Shown one piece after another: positions 34,232 to 45,356 of a stretch of DNA of 64,000 nt; the first letter of the stretch is position 1, and each line of letters begins with the position of its first letter. A program made the position numbers and the translations under genes. The notes beneath the pieces were generated by a model. It was not told where the DNA came from and ran no database searches. It was given only the letters and a program-made list of their open reading frames with translations. Origin of the DNA: Hemicordylus capensis (taxonomy: Eukaryota > Chordata > Lepidosauria > Squamata > Cordylidae); contig NC_069657.1 in NCBI RefSeq assembly GCF_027244095.1, positions 307,781,674 to 307,845,673 of the forward strand. Reading direction: 5' to 3'.

Positions 34232-35350
34232 TTACAGGAGTTCTCTCATTTTCCTTGAATCTAGGTGGTATTTTTGGATCAGATACTGTTTGGTGTTTTC
34301 ATTCTTCCGCTTCTTGTCTTTCATATCTTTCAATTTACTAGCATCTGATCTAAGCCTGGCGATTTTATTTTCTAATCTAATCTTCCATTTAGGTAATGTA
34401 CTACTTTCTTTTTTTACAGGTCCACTGATCTTATATCTAAGCTCTTGTGTTGTTATTGTTGCTGCACTGTACATTAGTTGGTTTGTTTCTTGCAAATTAT
34501 TGGTTGTTATTTCTGCAAGTGCCGCATTGACATCTTTTAATGCCTGAGCAAATTGTTTTTTGGCAACTGTTTTTAGCGCTGGAAGTCGAACCCTGGTGGT
34601 TGTTTGGTTCATGTGCTCGGTTATTTTTTGCTTTAGTTCTTGTTGCTTTTCTGTTAAACAGCATTTGGGTTTTTGAGGTGAAGGCAAAGGGGAGGTTGCC
34701 TGGTTTTGATTTTGAAACAGTTCAGCAACAGTGGCATTCTCTATTTCCAGCATCTCCTCCACCTGCGCCTGAGCAACTTCTTCAGTTGGTGGTAATTCTT
34801 CTTCCATATCTTGAGCCTGTGTTGCTCTTTGCAGTTCTTCCAGCTCAACTTCTGTGAATACTTTATTTCTTATTATGAATCTTCTCTGGTCTGCTAGCCT
34901 TTGTTCTGTTAGTTCCGTATCTGGATGCTTCTCTTTCCAAATTTGGTACATTCTTTTAAAATAACCTCTTCTGGTTGGACTAGACTTGTAATAGCAGATC
35001 ATTATTTCCTTGTTGGCATTTTTCGTATATTTTTTCAGGTTAAGCGACATTTCTTCCAGTAACCTTGCAGTCTCCAGCCCTGGTTGCTCAACTGAAGATC
35101 CTGAGTCCTGTAGCCCACTTGCCACCAGATGTCCAGGGACTCCAGCACCTGGCGTGGTCCTTGTTGACCTGGGCGACGACCGATCCAGTGTAGATTTATT
35201 AAAGTTATGGTTCTCCATATTGTTGATGGGAGAGGCACTCTTTGTCTGGCTCCTCTGGTGAGACCTGTCCTGTATGGTTGGACCTCTGGCATAGCTCTCA
35301 CCTTCCTCAGAGCACACAAGCCCCACAACCACGCCAATGTAGTGCCTCAC
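34232..35350 (-). pseudogene. R4 LINE N-terminal region
   Basis: This 372-aa stretch begins MRHYIGVVVGLVCSEEG and contains RRGYFKRMYQIWKEKHPDTE and LTEQRLADQRRFI, a nucleic-acid-binding type N-terminus recalled from lizard R4 elements. An acidic stretch (EEELPPTEEVAQAQVEEMLE) and a basic coiled-coil-like segment follow. It runs in frame into the RT part except for one TAA stop. The true start codon may be internal. Confidence 0.75.
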
Positions 35351-35353
35351 TGG

Positions 35354-35440
35354 GGGATTATTATTATTATTATTAATTCAATTTGTATACCGCACTTCCA
35401 AAAATGGCTCAGGGCAGTTTACACAGAGAAACAAACAAAT
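35354..35440 (-). mobile_element. L2-type tail whose (TAA)n run received the R4 insertion
   Basis: The minus strand reads CTGCCCTGAGCCATTTTTGG, GTGCGGTATACAAATTGAAT, then (TAA)n directly abutting the R4 5' end. It matches the tail at 10690-10932. Confidence 0.75.
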
Positions 35441-36915
35441 GTTAATTGATTAAATATTAATCAAGCAAATCTAAATTATCTTACTATGCTTTGCTTAGAA
35501 AATCAGACCTACACCATTCTATACCCAGGTTGATCATATTCCATTATCTGACATGTAAACATTGGTTAGAGGGGCCAAGATACCAAATAATTCACAAGCA
35601 AGGCAAACTTGCAATACTATTATTCACTCTAACCAGACAAAAAATATTTTTAGCTGCTTATGTTACTCTGTAAAGTCCTACATACCATGATGGGGCTATT
35701 TAAATATGTATCTTACAAACAAGTTTTAGTGGGATCAATTTAGACTTTCCGTTGGTTATGTCGAAATGGATAGAACCAGTCAATCCACAATCTCTCATCT
35801 GATTGCAGCAATCTTGTTGCTTAAATCAAAACAAAAAACAAAATTATGTGCACATGTATGATCAAGGCTTCTGAAGATTTGTTTATACCAGGTTGTTATC
35901 CTCAATCAGCAACCTCTGTTTCTAAAGACAATGAATCCTAGTGCTCTGTATTCCTATCATTCTTAGGCTAATAATTATTTTGACAAGACCATTGCTATAA
36001 TCCACTGCTCTTGTGTAATAAGCCACAGTGTGACTATACTTTTTTAGGATGATCAGAAAATCAGAAGTTATAAGAATCAGAAGTCTTAAATTATCCTGGC
36101 TGGCTGGCTGGCTGGCTGGCTGGCTCTCTCTCTCTCTCTCCTTTTCCCCCATGTCCCCACATGCTTGGAACACTTGACTAGTAAAATAAACCAGAGGTTG
36201 TTTTAACCTAATTGATTGTACAATCAAGCCTAAGGTCTTATTTGTAGCAAAACATGGTCTGGTTTTTTAAGCCACTAGATTCTAGACTAACTTGAAATTA
36301 TTTAACTTTTCTATTATCTGTTCTGTTTTGTTTACTGTGTGCCTACGTGAGTGTTGAGCACACAATGTGCTATTCAGAAGGCATTTCTGAAATGCACAAA
36401 CATTTACCAACATACTCCAATTTGCTTGAATCTTGGATAAGGACATTGGTCTGCAGTCCTAAACCACATATGCTGAAGTAAGTTGCAGTAAACTCACTTC
36501 CAAATAAATGTATTGAAGATTGGGCTGACTGTTGAGATACACTAGAAGGGAGTAACTTCGCTCCAACACTTTCTGTAAACAGACAGTCTGAAAAAATTAT
36601 TCAGATGTAAAACTTACACTTTTTAATGAGCATTCTTATAAACTTAATTCTGTATTTAGATGCATGTAATTATTTTTGGTTTAAGCAGAAAATGCTGCTC
36701 TGTAAATGAAACCAGAGAAGTATCTCTGTTCCTATGGCATCTTTTCCAAAATTGCTTAAATTTTCTTTGCAAGACAACATAATAAAGTTTGATATTCAGT
36801 TCCTTGGAATCATGGATGCTTTTCCTATATATTTATCTCACACAATTTATGACCATCCCACCAAAGCTGAATGTAGCCCACCAGCCACATATGGTGGCCC
36901 ACCAAGGGCTTACAA
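35441..36915. other. Intergenic, AT-rich, no gene
   Basis: The only clear feature is a compound microsatellite, (GGCT)n followed by (CT)n, at 36097-36141. A weak copy of the short palindromic repeat lies near 36455-36535. Confidence 0.5.
36097..36141. repeat. Compound (GGCT)n(CT)n microsatellite
   Basis: About seven GGCT units run directly into a CT run. Confidence 0.95.
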
Positions 36916-37110
36916 AGGAACATAAGAAGCTGCCTTATACTGAGTCAGACCATTGGCCCATCTAGCTCAGCATAACCTACTGATTGGCATCAGCTTCTCC
37001 CAATTTTCAGGCAGGAGTCTTTACCAACCCTTCCTGGAGAGGCCAGGGATTGGACCTGGGACCTTCTGCATGCAAAGCAGCTGCCCTACCACTGAACTAC
37101 ATCCCCATCC
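36916..37110 (-). mobile_element. 5S-Sauria-type SINE, tRNA and tail parts
   Basis: AGGAACATAAGAAGCTGCCT and GAGTCAGACCATTGGCCCAT are the inverted tail. CTTCTGCATGCAAAGCAGCT and CCTACCACTGAACTACATCC are the inverted tRNA-like part. The 5S-like head is missing. Confidence 0.8.
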
Positions 37111-37128
37111 CCAAAGATGGCATACATG

Positions 37129-37500
37129 CAGGGGCGTGTCTATGGTGGGGCAGGCAGGGCATGTCCCCTGGACACCACTTGAAGGGGGCACCATTTTTTA
37201 AAATTAATTTTTAAAAAATGGCTGCCAAAAACAAAATGGCTACCGCACATGCTCAAATGGCCTCTGTGAGGCCATAGGCATGTCAGGCCTCACAGAGGCC
37301 ATTTGAGCATGCACGGTGGCCATTTTGTTTTCAGCGGCCATTTTTTTAAAAAAAATTATTTTAAAAAATGGCCACTGCACATGCTCAAATGGTCCCTGCA
37401 AGGCCCTAGAGGCCAGCGGGGGGAGTGGGAACCTTTGCAGACCCCCCATGGCCTCTAGGAAGCCCCCCAAATGGGCTACAGGTCACTGTACACATACTTA
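37129..37500. mobile_element. hAT-like fragment with a strong internal hairpin
   Basis: It starts CAGGGGCGTGTCTATGGTGG, close to the CAGGGGCGTAGC ends of the elements at 24744 and 45357. Arms at 37212-37273 and 37286-37347 pair at about 89% around a 12-base loop. A third, direct copy of the arm begins near 37362 (AAAATGGCCACTGCACATGC). No right end was found. Confidence 0.6.
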
Positions 37501-40224
37501 GTTTGGCACTATGTACAGAGAATCAGGGCTTGTGAATACTGAGCTGAAGCTTATGAGATAGGATTGTATTCACTTGCTCTTACTTTGCTTTTTGTGATAA
37601 GTGAGTTAAATGTGATGTCTTAATAATATGGCTATTAATGGTGAGTTTGTCTTTGAGCCAGAGGCTCTCCAGCCAGTGGCAGGGGGCAGCCCCACACAGG
37701 CCCAGCCCAGCAGGCAGAAGAGAAGGAGCTGCCCTCTGGCAGAAGGTTTCCACCAGCGCTACAGCTCAGCCATGACCCGGTGCAGAGAGGCACCTTTCCT
37801 CCTGCCAGCTGCTGTCAGAGTTTCCCTGGGTGAAGGCAGAGGCTGGAACAAGACATACCCCTCTCAGTGTAGATCATGTGCTGGCTGCTGTTGCTGCTGC
37901 TACCTCCTCAGGTCGTTTGCCAATCCTCCCACAAAAAGCTGTGCTCCTCTTCACTGGGTGTGGGGGTGAGAGCAAGAGCTAGGGATGGAGCAAGGGATGG
38001 AGCTGGTGGGGGCAGCCCTGCCTTCTGGGGATTGCCACTGTGGCTGGGTGGAGAGGGAGCAGGGGGCTCTGGAGGGACGGGGGGACTTGCTAGGGAGCCA
38101 GCCCTTTTCCTTTGTCTAACCCTTTTCCTGTCAAACTGTTAGAGGTCGTTGATTTTTACCCACAATAGGTAAAACAGCAGAGCACTAAGGAATGAGCACA
38201 CACTCCAGTTACAGAGTAGGTAGCAGAGGATGGTTGGGATATTGCAGCTATTTAGAGAAAAGACATGGAGATCCTTGTATGACTAAACACTAAACATTTA
38301 TTGGTTAAATACACTTAGATAGGAAAGACCTATCTCTAATCTAAAGGACTACATAGTGGATAGGTAAGGAGAGAGAGAGAGATGTTTCCATCTGCTCTCT
38401 AGGAGGAAAGGAAGGATTGTGACTCAGCACAGGAAGTGCTGCAGAGTCAGTTCAGGGGTCATAGAGTAGGGACAGATAGGGAGACCCTGACTGACTGTCT
38501 CTACTCCCAATGCCCCTAGTGGTCATTAGGACAGTTGGTGCAAAAGGTCGATGCACTGGAAGTTCATCTCCAACATAAACTCCTTTAACAAAAGCTCTGC
38601 AAGTTTGGAAAGAAGCTGAATTATCGGCAATGGCCCCTCCATACATCACAGAAAAGCATTGGGGCATAACAGAAGCCTTGGAGTTTGTTTGTTTTTAAAA
38701 AACCTACTGAAGATGGAGGATTTTTTTACACCAGACATAATTTGGGCTAAGCCAGAATGTGCAACCATTATGGGGGGTGGGGGACAGAGTCCTGTCTGTA
38801 CTAGTCCCTGATAGCTCGCAGCAACTTTGGGGTAAATACAGCTAATCTGTAGACTGGCACACTCCATTCCGGAGGAGATCTGAACTAACAGCCATGTGTG
38901 TCAAAGCTCCAGGAAGGATACCGTGAAATGCCTTGTAAAGGATACCGGGAAACACCTTGTTATCCCCCTATATATTGTCCTGGAGCAGGCACTAAAAATT
39001 CCACCTTTCCCACAGCTATCATGTAGCTGTTATTTTCCATTGACAAAATGTGTTTCCTTTCCAGTTATCTTTGAGCAATATAGAACAATGGGTAGCATCC
39101 ACACTAGCACTCGTGATGGGAGGACATTCTGCGTTTGCAGTGCTTCACAAAGTTGTGTTATCCCTTGTGGAAGAGAAGCCTCCCAAAGACATTCTGTACA
39201 AGGAGTTGCCACTTGCATGTATATTGGATTGTGCAAAATGTTGTGCAACAGTTGCAATGTTCTGCTACTATAACTAGTCTGGAAAGAGGTGAATTCCTTT
39301 GTACAACAACTTACACTAGCACAACAGCATTTGTGCTAGTGCAAGGGACAGTTTTCCAAAAATGGGCATGACAACCCTATCATGGCATGGGTGTTAGAGA
39401 CATTTCAGAAGCTTTCATCCCATCTGCAAAATATAAAGATGTCAACTACCTCCCCCCGCAAATTTACATTTTTTCAAATAATGGTTCAAAATTCCAGGAC
39501 TAGTTTAATCTTTGGAGGTTGTTTTGTTTTGTTTCAAGTGGAACAGTATTTCCCTCAGTGACAATTTATTACCCCATTTGGCTTTTATATCTGATCTTTC
39601 CTTTACATAATGCTTTCAAAGCAATATGCCAGCTTACTAATAAATTAAAAGCCTGTGAAACAAAGCATGGTAAAAACAGTTCCATTAATAGAAAAGACCA
39701 GGCAGGCAGTACAATTTGAACAATTGTCTATCACGTCACACTTATTTTCATGTCATTAAAGAATACATTTTTATTAGCTTGTGAAAGAAGGGATGACATT
39801 TTCCTCATCTTCATTTTCTATAAAGAAAGCAATGGTTTAAGAAAATAAATTTAAAAATTAAAGTGGAATCTATGATTCCATGAAGTATGCTGATCTTTCA
39901 GAATGCCAAAAATCTAAAATGAGTATAAATCTCTGTGGGGAAGTGTTGCCTATTACTTCTGCTGCCCCTCTTGCTCATCAGTGTCAGGGGGCTGGCCTGG
40001 GACACAAGGTGGGAGGGGGTAGAAAAGGAGGGCAGTGAGGCAGTGAGGAGCTGGGGACGACAGCAGCAATGGTAGGGAGATGAGGCATACCTGTGGGGGC
40101 AGGCCAGAATGTCCACTCTCACTGCCCCATGGAACAGGCACCACCTGAGGCTGTCACTTCATGAGCGAGCTGCCCCTTGGAACAGGAGATATCACTTAAG
40201 GGTCGTTGAAGTTGTTGCATCTGG
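37501..40224. other. Intergenic, unassigned
   Basis: A GC-richer stretch at 37650-38150 and a stretch at 38190-38660 look like repeat DNA of unknown family. No gene resembling a known protein is visible. Confidence 0.45.
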
Positions 40225-40525
40225 TGCAAAATTGATAGCTACCGGATGTGGTGCTGGCCACCAGCTTGGATAGCTTTAAAAGGAGTTTCGATAAATTCAT
40301 CGAGGACAGTTCTGTCAACAGTTAACAGTTTTGATGGCTACAGGTCACCTTCAGGCTCAGAGGCAGGGTGGTGCCTCTGAACTGCAGGGGAGCAATGGTG
40401 GGAAAGGAAGTTCACCTTCCTCTCCTGGTGGTGGGTTTCCCAGAGGCATCTGAAGGGCCACTGTGGGAAACAGGATGTGAGATAGGGCCTTGGGCCTGAT
40501 TCAGCAAGGCCCTTCTTATGGGTTC
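40225..40525 (+). mobile_element. CR1 LINE 3' end
   Basis: GGCCACTGTGGGAAACAGGA, GGGCCTTGGGCCTGATTCAG and CAAGGCCCTTCTTATGGGTT are the CR1 3' untranslated end. A relative is at 51447-51745. Confidence 0.82.
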
Positions 40526-42100
40526 AGACATCCAAAGATGGCACTTTGAAAACGTTTCGCCAAGTGAATTTAGGAGTGTGAAATTGGTGTGTGGGTGTGT
40601 GTAGGGGAGAAGCAATAGCTTTTATTTATTTATATATCCAAATATGATCTTGACCTAGGTTTCTGTGCTCACTCTGAAAATCCTATCCCCTCTACCATCC
40701 TGTAGGGCTATCTACATTTAGATTAATAATGTCATATTTCTAAATCACAAGGGACCCTTAGAATTAGTCAATATGATACCTACCCAAAACAAGTCATATC
40801 AAGCCACCCAACAGTTTCTGCATCCAAAAAAGAAAAAAGAAAAGACATCTTATTGAGCTGGATGGTATCTTTATAAAAGTTAAGTATATCAGCACCACAG
40901 AGGTCTCAATGAGATGGGTTGAAAATATTTTGCCTATTTTTGGCAAAATATTTTTGTCCTATTAGTGGCATTTTAAATAGTGACCACTCCGAAGGTGGTG
41001 GCATGGCTCCTGCAGTCCTCAATGTTTCCATTGAACACAGATCAGTAAAGTATTTTAGTCATGTATTTCCATTTATAAATATGCAGTCATAGATAAGGAG
41101 AGATAGGGGGGTCAATCTTTCCATCATAAATTTCTGTTTCCAGTGCTTTAATTATCCATAACAGGAGAGAAAAAATCACATCATGAATCAACGTAGCAGG
41201 GAACCCTTAGGGAGTTTTTAAAATGCTTAAACAAAAAACAAGCTAAATTTATTGTTTTTCGTGAAAAAAAGCTCTATTTCCCATTTCCTCCTAAAGCTGT
41301 GCAAGAGCTATTACGATATAAATTCTTCTGCAAAGGCTATGTTCTATAAAGACAAGCTTTTCCCATTTGTTTAGAAATAATCCCTTAACTGATCGGCTTA
41401 GAACATTCTTAATTGTTATGCTGTAGTATGTGATGAGTGTGGCCCATATTGACCGTGACTGCTAAGACTTGGGCAGCTTGACATTAATTATTAAATACTA
41501 AGAATAAATTTATTTATTGGCTGCTCCATAACAGTTGTTCTCCAACAAAGAACAGTGGAATGAAACATGCAATTAAAAGCACATTAGACAGACACACACA
41601 AAACTACAATAAAATACAAACACATTTTTCAAAACATTTTTAACATTTAAAAACATTGTCAGCTTCTGTTTTAAAAATGCAAAGCTAATCTCCATTTTGG
41701 GAGCCATCCTAGCAAAATCAGTCCTCCTAAACAATATGTCCCGTTTGCTTTCACTAATCTGGTTTATCCCACACAGCCTGTGGCTTGTCACACACAGAGG
41801 ACCAAGTACGTGCCTTCTGTCCAGCTTGCTGAACAGAATCCTCAGTTTAAATGTAGGTTGGCTCTGTTACCTGGCAGAGATGTATTTACCCAACTCTGTC
41901 ACAGGACGTCATTCATGACTGGCCCAGGGCCCTAGAGGCATGAAGCTCTGATCTGTTTCCCAAGGTCGGATGTTTGAGGTTTAAAAAGAGTATCAGGAAC
42001 GCTCTTTCTCTTCTTTACATTCAGTTTCTGTCTGATGTCTGAGCCATATGACCATTGCACAGTCCAAGATCTGGAGTCAGGCTACAGAACACGTGCTCAA
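40526..42100. other. Intergenic, no recognised feature
   Basis: This is AT-rich sequence. A small hairpin, AAAATATTTTGCC/GGCAAAATATTTT, lies at about 40921-40953. Confidence 0.45.
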
Positions 42101-42608
42101 TTGGGATGTGCATGAATCAATTTTTTTGTTTCAATTTGTACCCAAATCAAATCACCCCCAATTGGTTTTGGGTCCAAATCTGCCCCCCCCGGCCAAATCA
42201 CCCCCGATTCGATTTGTACCCAAATTTTCTGAATCTGAATAAATTCAGGGTCCCAGGGCCAAAAGAGTGGGGTGGGTGGTAGTGCCCAATGGGTGGAAGC
42301 TACCAACCAAATTTCAAAGAAATTGGGCAAAGGGGTGGTTTTAAAAGAATTTTTGAAGTTGGTGCATCTTTAAGCTCTTTCCCATAGGGAATAATGGGGA
42401 TTTCAACAACCTTATAGCCCCACGAGGGGGGCACCAGGGTGGCCCAGAGCAGGTTGTGGTGGGTGGTAGTGTCCAATGGGTGCAATTTGTTTTGTACCCA
42501 AATTCGGGCAATTAAGGACAGGAATGATTTGTTTTGTCTACAAATCACCCGAATCAGCCAGATTCAGGTACAAATTATTTTGTACCTGGATCATTTCATA
42601 CATCCCTA
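42101..42608. mobile_element. Non-autonomous hAT element, TAGGGRTGTGC family (copy 3)
   Basis: It starts TTGGGATGTGCATGAATCAA and ends GATCATTTCATACATCCCTA. Perfect 8-bp target duplications GTGCTCAA flank it (42093-42100 and 42609-42616). Its arms repeat TTTGTACCCAAAT and CAAATCACCC words in both directions around a unique core. Confidence 0.92.
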
Positions 42609-42625
42609 GTGCTCAACTCTTTCTT

Positions 42626-42887
42626 AAGCCCTATTCAGACATTCTTTTGAATGAGTGCACGGATGTCTGTACACTCATACAGGTTCTTGTGCAAATGACT
42701 GTACCTGCATTAATTTAAAAAGTGAATCAGGGTACAGGCCTCTCAAATGCATGGAACAAATGGGAAGTGTATCGATGTACCTATGCTCAGCATAATGTGT
42801 GAATCATTATACTTGTATACAGATCTCTACCTGTGTACACTGTACACTCATTGTACAAGTATTGAGCATAATGTGTGAAAAGGGCTA
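42626..42887. mobile_element. Palindromic MITE-like element
   Basis: The ends AAGCCCTATTCAGACATT and AATGTGTGAAAAGGGCT are imperfect inverted repeats. Inner GTACAC/GTGTAC words pair. No target duplication was defined. Confidence 0.55.
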
Positions 42888-42957
42888 CAGTCTCTTTGAG
42901 ATGTCTTGGACAAAGAATACTAGGAACTGTGTAAGTGTTTAAGCTCAGTTCAGTAGT

Positions 42958-43470
42958 TTATTTATTTATTTATTCATTTATTTATTGTTAAATTTATATA
43001 CCGCCTTTTGAGATTAAAACTATCTAAAGGCGGTTCACATAGAAAAATTAAAACAAGACTGTAAAAATTACAATTAAAATATTAAGCTAAAAATATAAAA
43101 ACATAGATTTGACTAAAAAGATTTAAACTACAAAGACAATATAATCATACAAAATACAAAGCAACAGCGGAAGAGACCATTGTGTAAAAGCCTGAGTAAA
43201 AAGCCTCGATTTAACACTCTTTCTAAAAACCGCAATGGAGACTCAGGAGCGAATGGCCACCAGGAGAGCCTTCCAGAGTCTGGGGGCAGCAACAGAGAAG
43301 GCCCAGTCCTGCATGCATGACAGCTGAGCCTCCCTCATTGTTGGCACCCAGAGCAAAGCCCCCTCAGATGACCTCATCAAGTGGGCAGCAACCCTTGGGA
43401 GCAGGCAGTCCCTCAGATATCCAGGGCCCAAACCATTCCACCCAAAGTAGTTTTTAAAAGAACCTGCAGA
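42958..43470 (-). mobile_element. L2 LINE fragment, end of ORF2 and 3' region
   Basis: The minus strand encodes SSEGALLWVPTMREAQLSCM and WAFSVAAPRLWKALLVAIRS, the conserved C-terminus of L2 reverse transcriptase proteins. The 3' region and a (TTTA)n tail follow at 42958-42990. It is 5'-truncated. Confidence 0.82.
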
Positions 43471-43652
43471 CATAATCTTTTGGTTTTTGCTGTTTTCCCA
43501 CTTCCTCTCTGGAATGAAATATATCTTCTAATAAGTGTTTTGTTTAAAAGGTATATTTTACACAAGCAAATGCCCAGATTGCTAGGTTGCATAGTTTCTC
43601 AGGGCCCATCTAGGCAAGAAATTAAACATGCCAACAACTGTGTGGGAGTGAA

Positions 43653-43802
43653 TGGTTAAGCACCCCCTGCCTCCACACCATCATCCCAATCTGTTCTATG
43701 TAGCTTTAAAAAAACAGAAACAAGACAAAACTGTGAAATAGCAGTCACACAGGGCCCCAGTACAGACTGGGATGATGGTACGGAGGTAAGGGGTGTTTAA
43801 CC
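43653..43802. repeat. Inverted repeat, MITE-like
   Basis: GGTTAAGCACCCCCTGCCTC and GAGGTAAGGGGTGTTTAACC are the outer parts of arms of about 41 bp, which run inward to CATCATCCCAATCTGT and ACAGACTGGGATGATG. The middle is about 68 bp. Confidence 0.7.
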
Positions 43803-44416
43803 CTTTACTTCCCATCAAAAATGCTTCTACGGCTTCTATGGGACAACCACATGATCCTCTTGTGATAGTGCAACTTTGCTTCTTACATGGTGCTTTGTTC
43901 GTCATCCTGTCAGCCACTGTTTTTTCACCTGTCTACATACACATGAGAGCTCAATGGCAGGGAAAAGAACAGGGGGAGAGGGGTAACCTCCAGAGAATTT
44001 CTGTACATTATAGTCATGAAATTAGGTTGTACAATGAAGGGATCATGCTGACATGCCCATGTGTGAAAATACAGCTCAACATCTACATATGGAGAAGAGA
44101 GTCTCTGAAGTCTCCTTTTATAGTTAGAGCATCACTGGCAAGACTGCAAATAAGACAGCTGTTTGATAGCAAGAGACATTTTTGTCTCTCCTCTTTTTCT
44201 TCTTCTTTTTTTTTTAAAAAGAGGATTGCTTTATCTTTGTGTTAGAAAAACTGTGCTTCTCATAACATGTGCTGTTTGAGCCATGCATAGCTGGATTAGG
44301 AAGCAAAAATGTATAGTGGTTTTCCAACAAGCCTAAAATGATTTGCATGATTAACCTATGACAAAATACATGCTTTTCCAAACCCAGAGATTATGCACTG
44401 CCAACTGTGACTTACA

Positions 44417-44700
44417 TACTGCTGTGCCCCACGGATCTAAGGATAGGGTCTACATGCTGCTTCTGAGCCACCGAACAGTCCGTCCTTGTTACTTGCAACA
44501 TGAGGCCTCCTAAGAAGTGTGTGATCAGTGCTTCATTGCTACTTCCATTATTCCCAATGGAAGTAGCAACACAGCAGTGATGATGTAGCCCTTAAGAAGC
44601 ATGGAATCGCCCCATGCTTGAACACAGCAAGGATGGCCTGTTCAGTGCTTGGAAGCAGTGTGTGTGCTCTGCTCTTGGATCCACGGGGCACCATGCAGTA
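44417..44700. mobile_element. Long palindromic MITE-like element
   Basis: The ends are TACTGCTGTGCCCCACGGAT and TGGATCCACGGGGCACCATG...GCAGTA. The arms pair imperfectly over about 130 bp and meet in a tight hairpin, TTGCTACTTCCATT/AATGGAAGTAGCAA, near 44555. TA at both outer borders would suit a Tc1/mariner-type duplication, but that is inference. Confidence 0.65.
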
Positions 44701-45356
44701 TCTAAACTAGTAAATATGAAATTATGCTGAAAACCAGAGAGCTCAGCTTTGACCATTTGGGATGATTCTGTTTTGCACTGGACATACAAAGTGGCAATAT
44801 TCCAGTATTCTCTCTAAGGTGTGCACATGTGTCAGTTAATTTTAGATTCCACTCAGGATGAATCAGGAAGGCCCCACTCTGAATGCACATTCACAGAGGA
44901 CAAAACTCATCCCACTTACAGATGAAAAAAAATAGATGAAACACTGCAATATACCAAAGCAAAAAGTAGCAGGATTGGTAATCTTCTGTCATTTCCGATT
45001 TCAAATGTGCATTGCTAGATCCTTTGTGGGATATTCTGGAACTTGCTTGACTACTAGTTCTGAACATTTCAGCTCGTTTTCTGTTGAAGTACGGACAACG
45101 GATGACATCCAGACTAACTCTACACTGGAACAAACATGTTGCACTAGCGCAAGGATCCTGCTCTAGCTTCTTCCACTAAGTCAGGAGTTTGCATAACTAG
45201 TGTTGTATCAATGCAACGGGGTTTGCTTGCACAACCTCTGTTGTCTGAGGCCACAACATGGAAACAAATATTGGTGTTACTGTGACAGGTCTGATGTTGG
45301 AAACAAAGACAAACACACAAAAACCAACGCATGAACCCATACTTTTCAGCCTGTAG

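Larger units (their letters stand above)
31638..35353 (-). mobile_element. R4-clade LINE (Dong-like), nearly full length
   Basis: The element encodes one long protein in pieces on the minus strand. The N-terminal part is about 372 aa (35350-34232). After one in-frame TAA it continues in the same frame (34207-33353), with the reverse transcriptase entry including NYRPITCLPTMFKLLTG and DYKKAFDSLPH. A frameshift in an A-rich run near 33411-33425 leads to 33408-32203, which carries the catalytic YMDD (LLYMDDLKLYG), a CCLCKEADETADHLISCC zinc finger and then a TGA. Past it the same frame gives KHLPHSTPDITVVG and IIDIAIPGDSR, the restriction-like endonuclease of R2/R4 elements. About two stops and one or two frameshifts make it dead but fairly young. 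Both ends abut (TAA)n. Confidence 0.9.

Noticed and set aside
31825-35449. Several plus-strand frames of 80-150 codons
   Set aside because: They are antisense shadows of the R4 LINE and are full of Leu and Phe from inverted Lys/Glu codons.
38190-38660. Stretch that could be a retroelement end
   Set aside because: No terminal repeats, primer site or coding part could be found, so no family is claimed.
40921-40953. Hairpin followed by T-rich sequence, terminator-like
   Set aside because: Intrinsic terminators are bacterial; here it is a chance AT-rich hairpin in intergenic vertebrate DNA.
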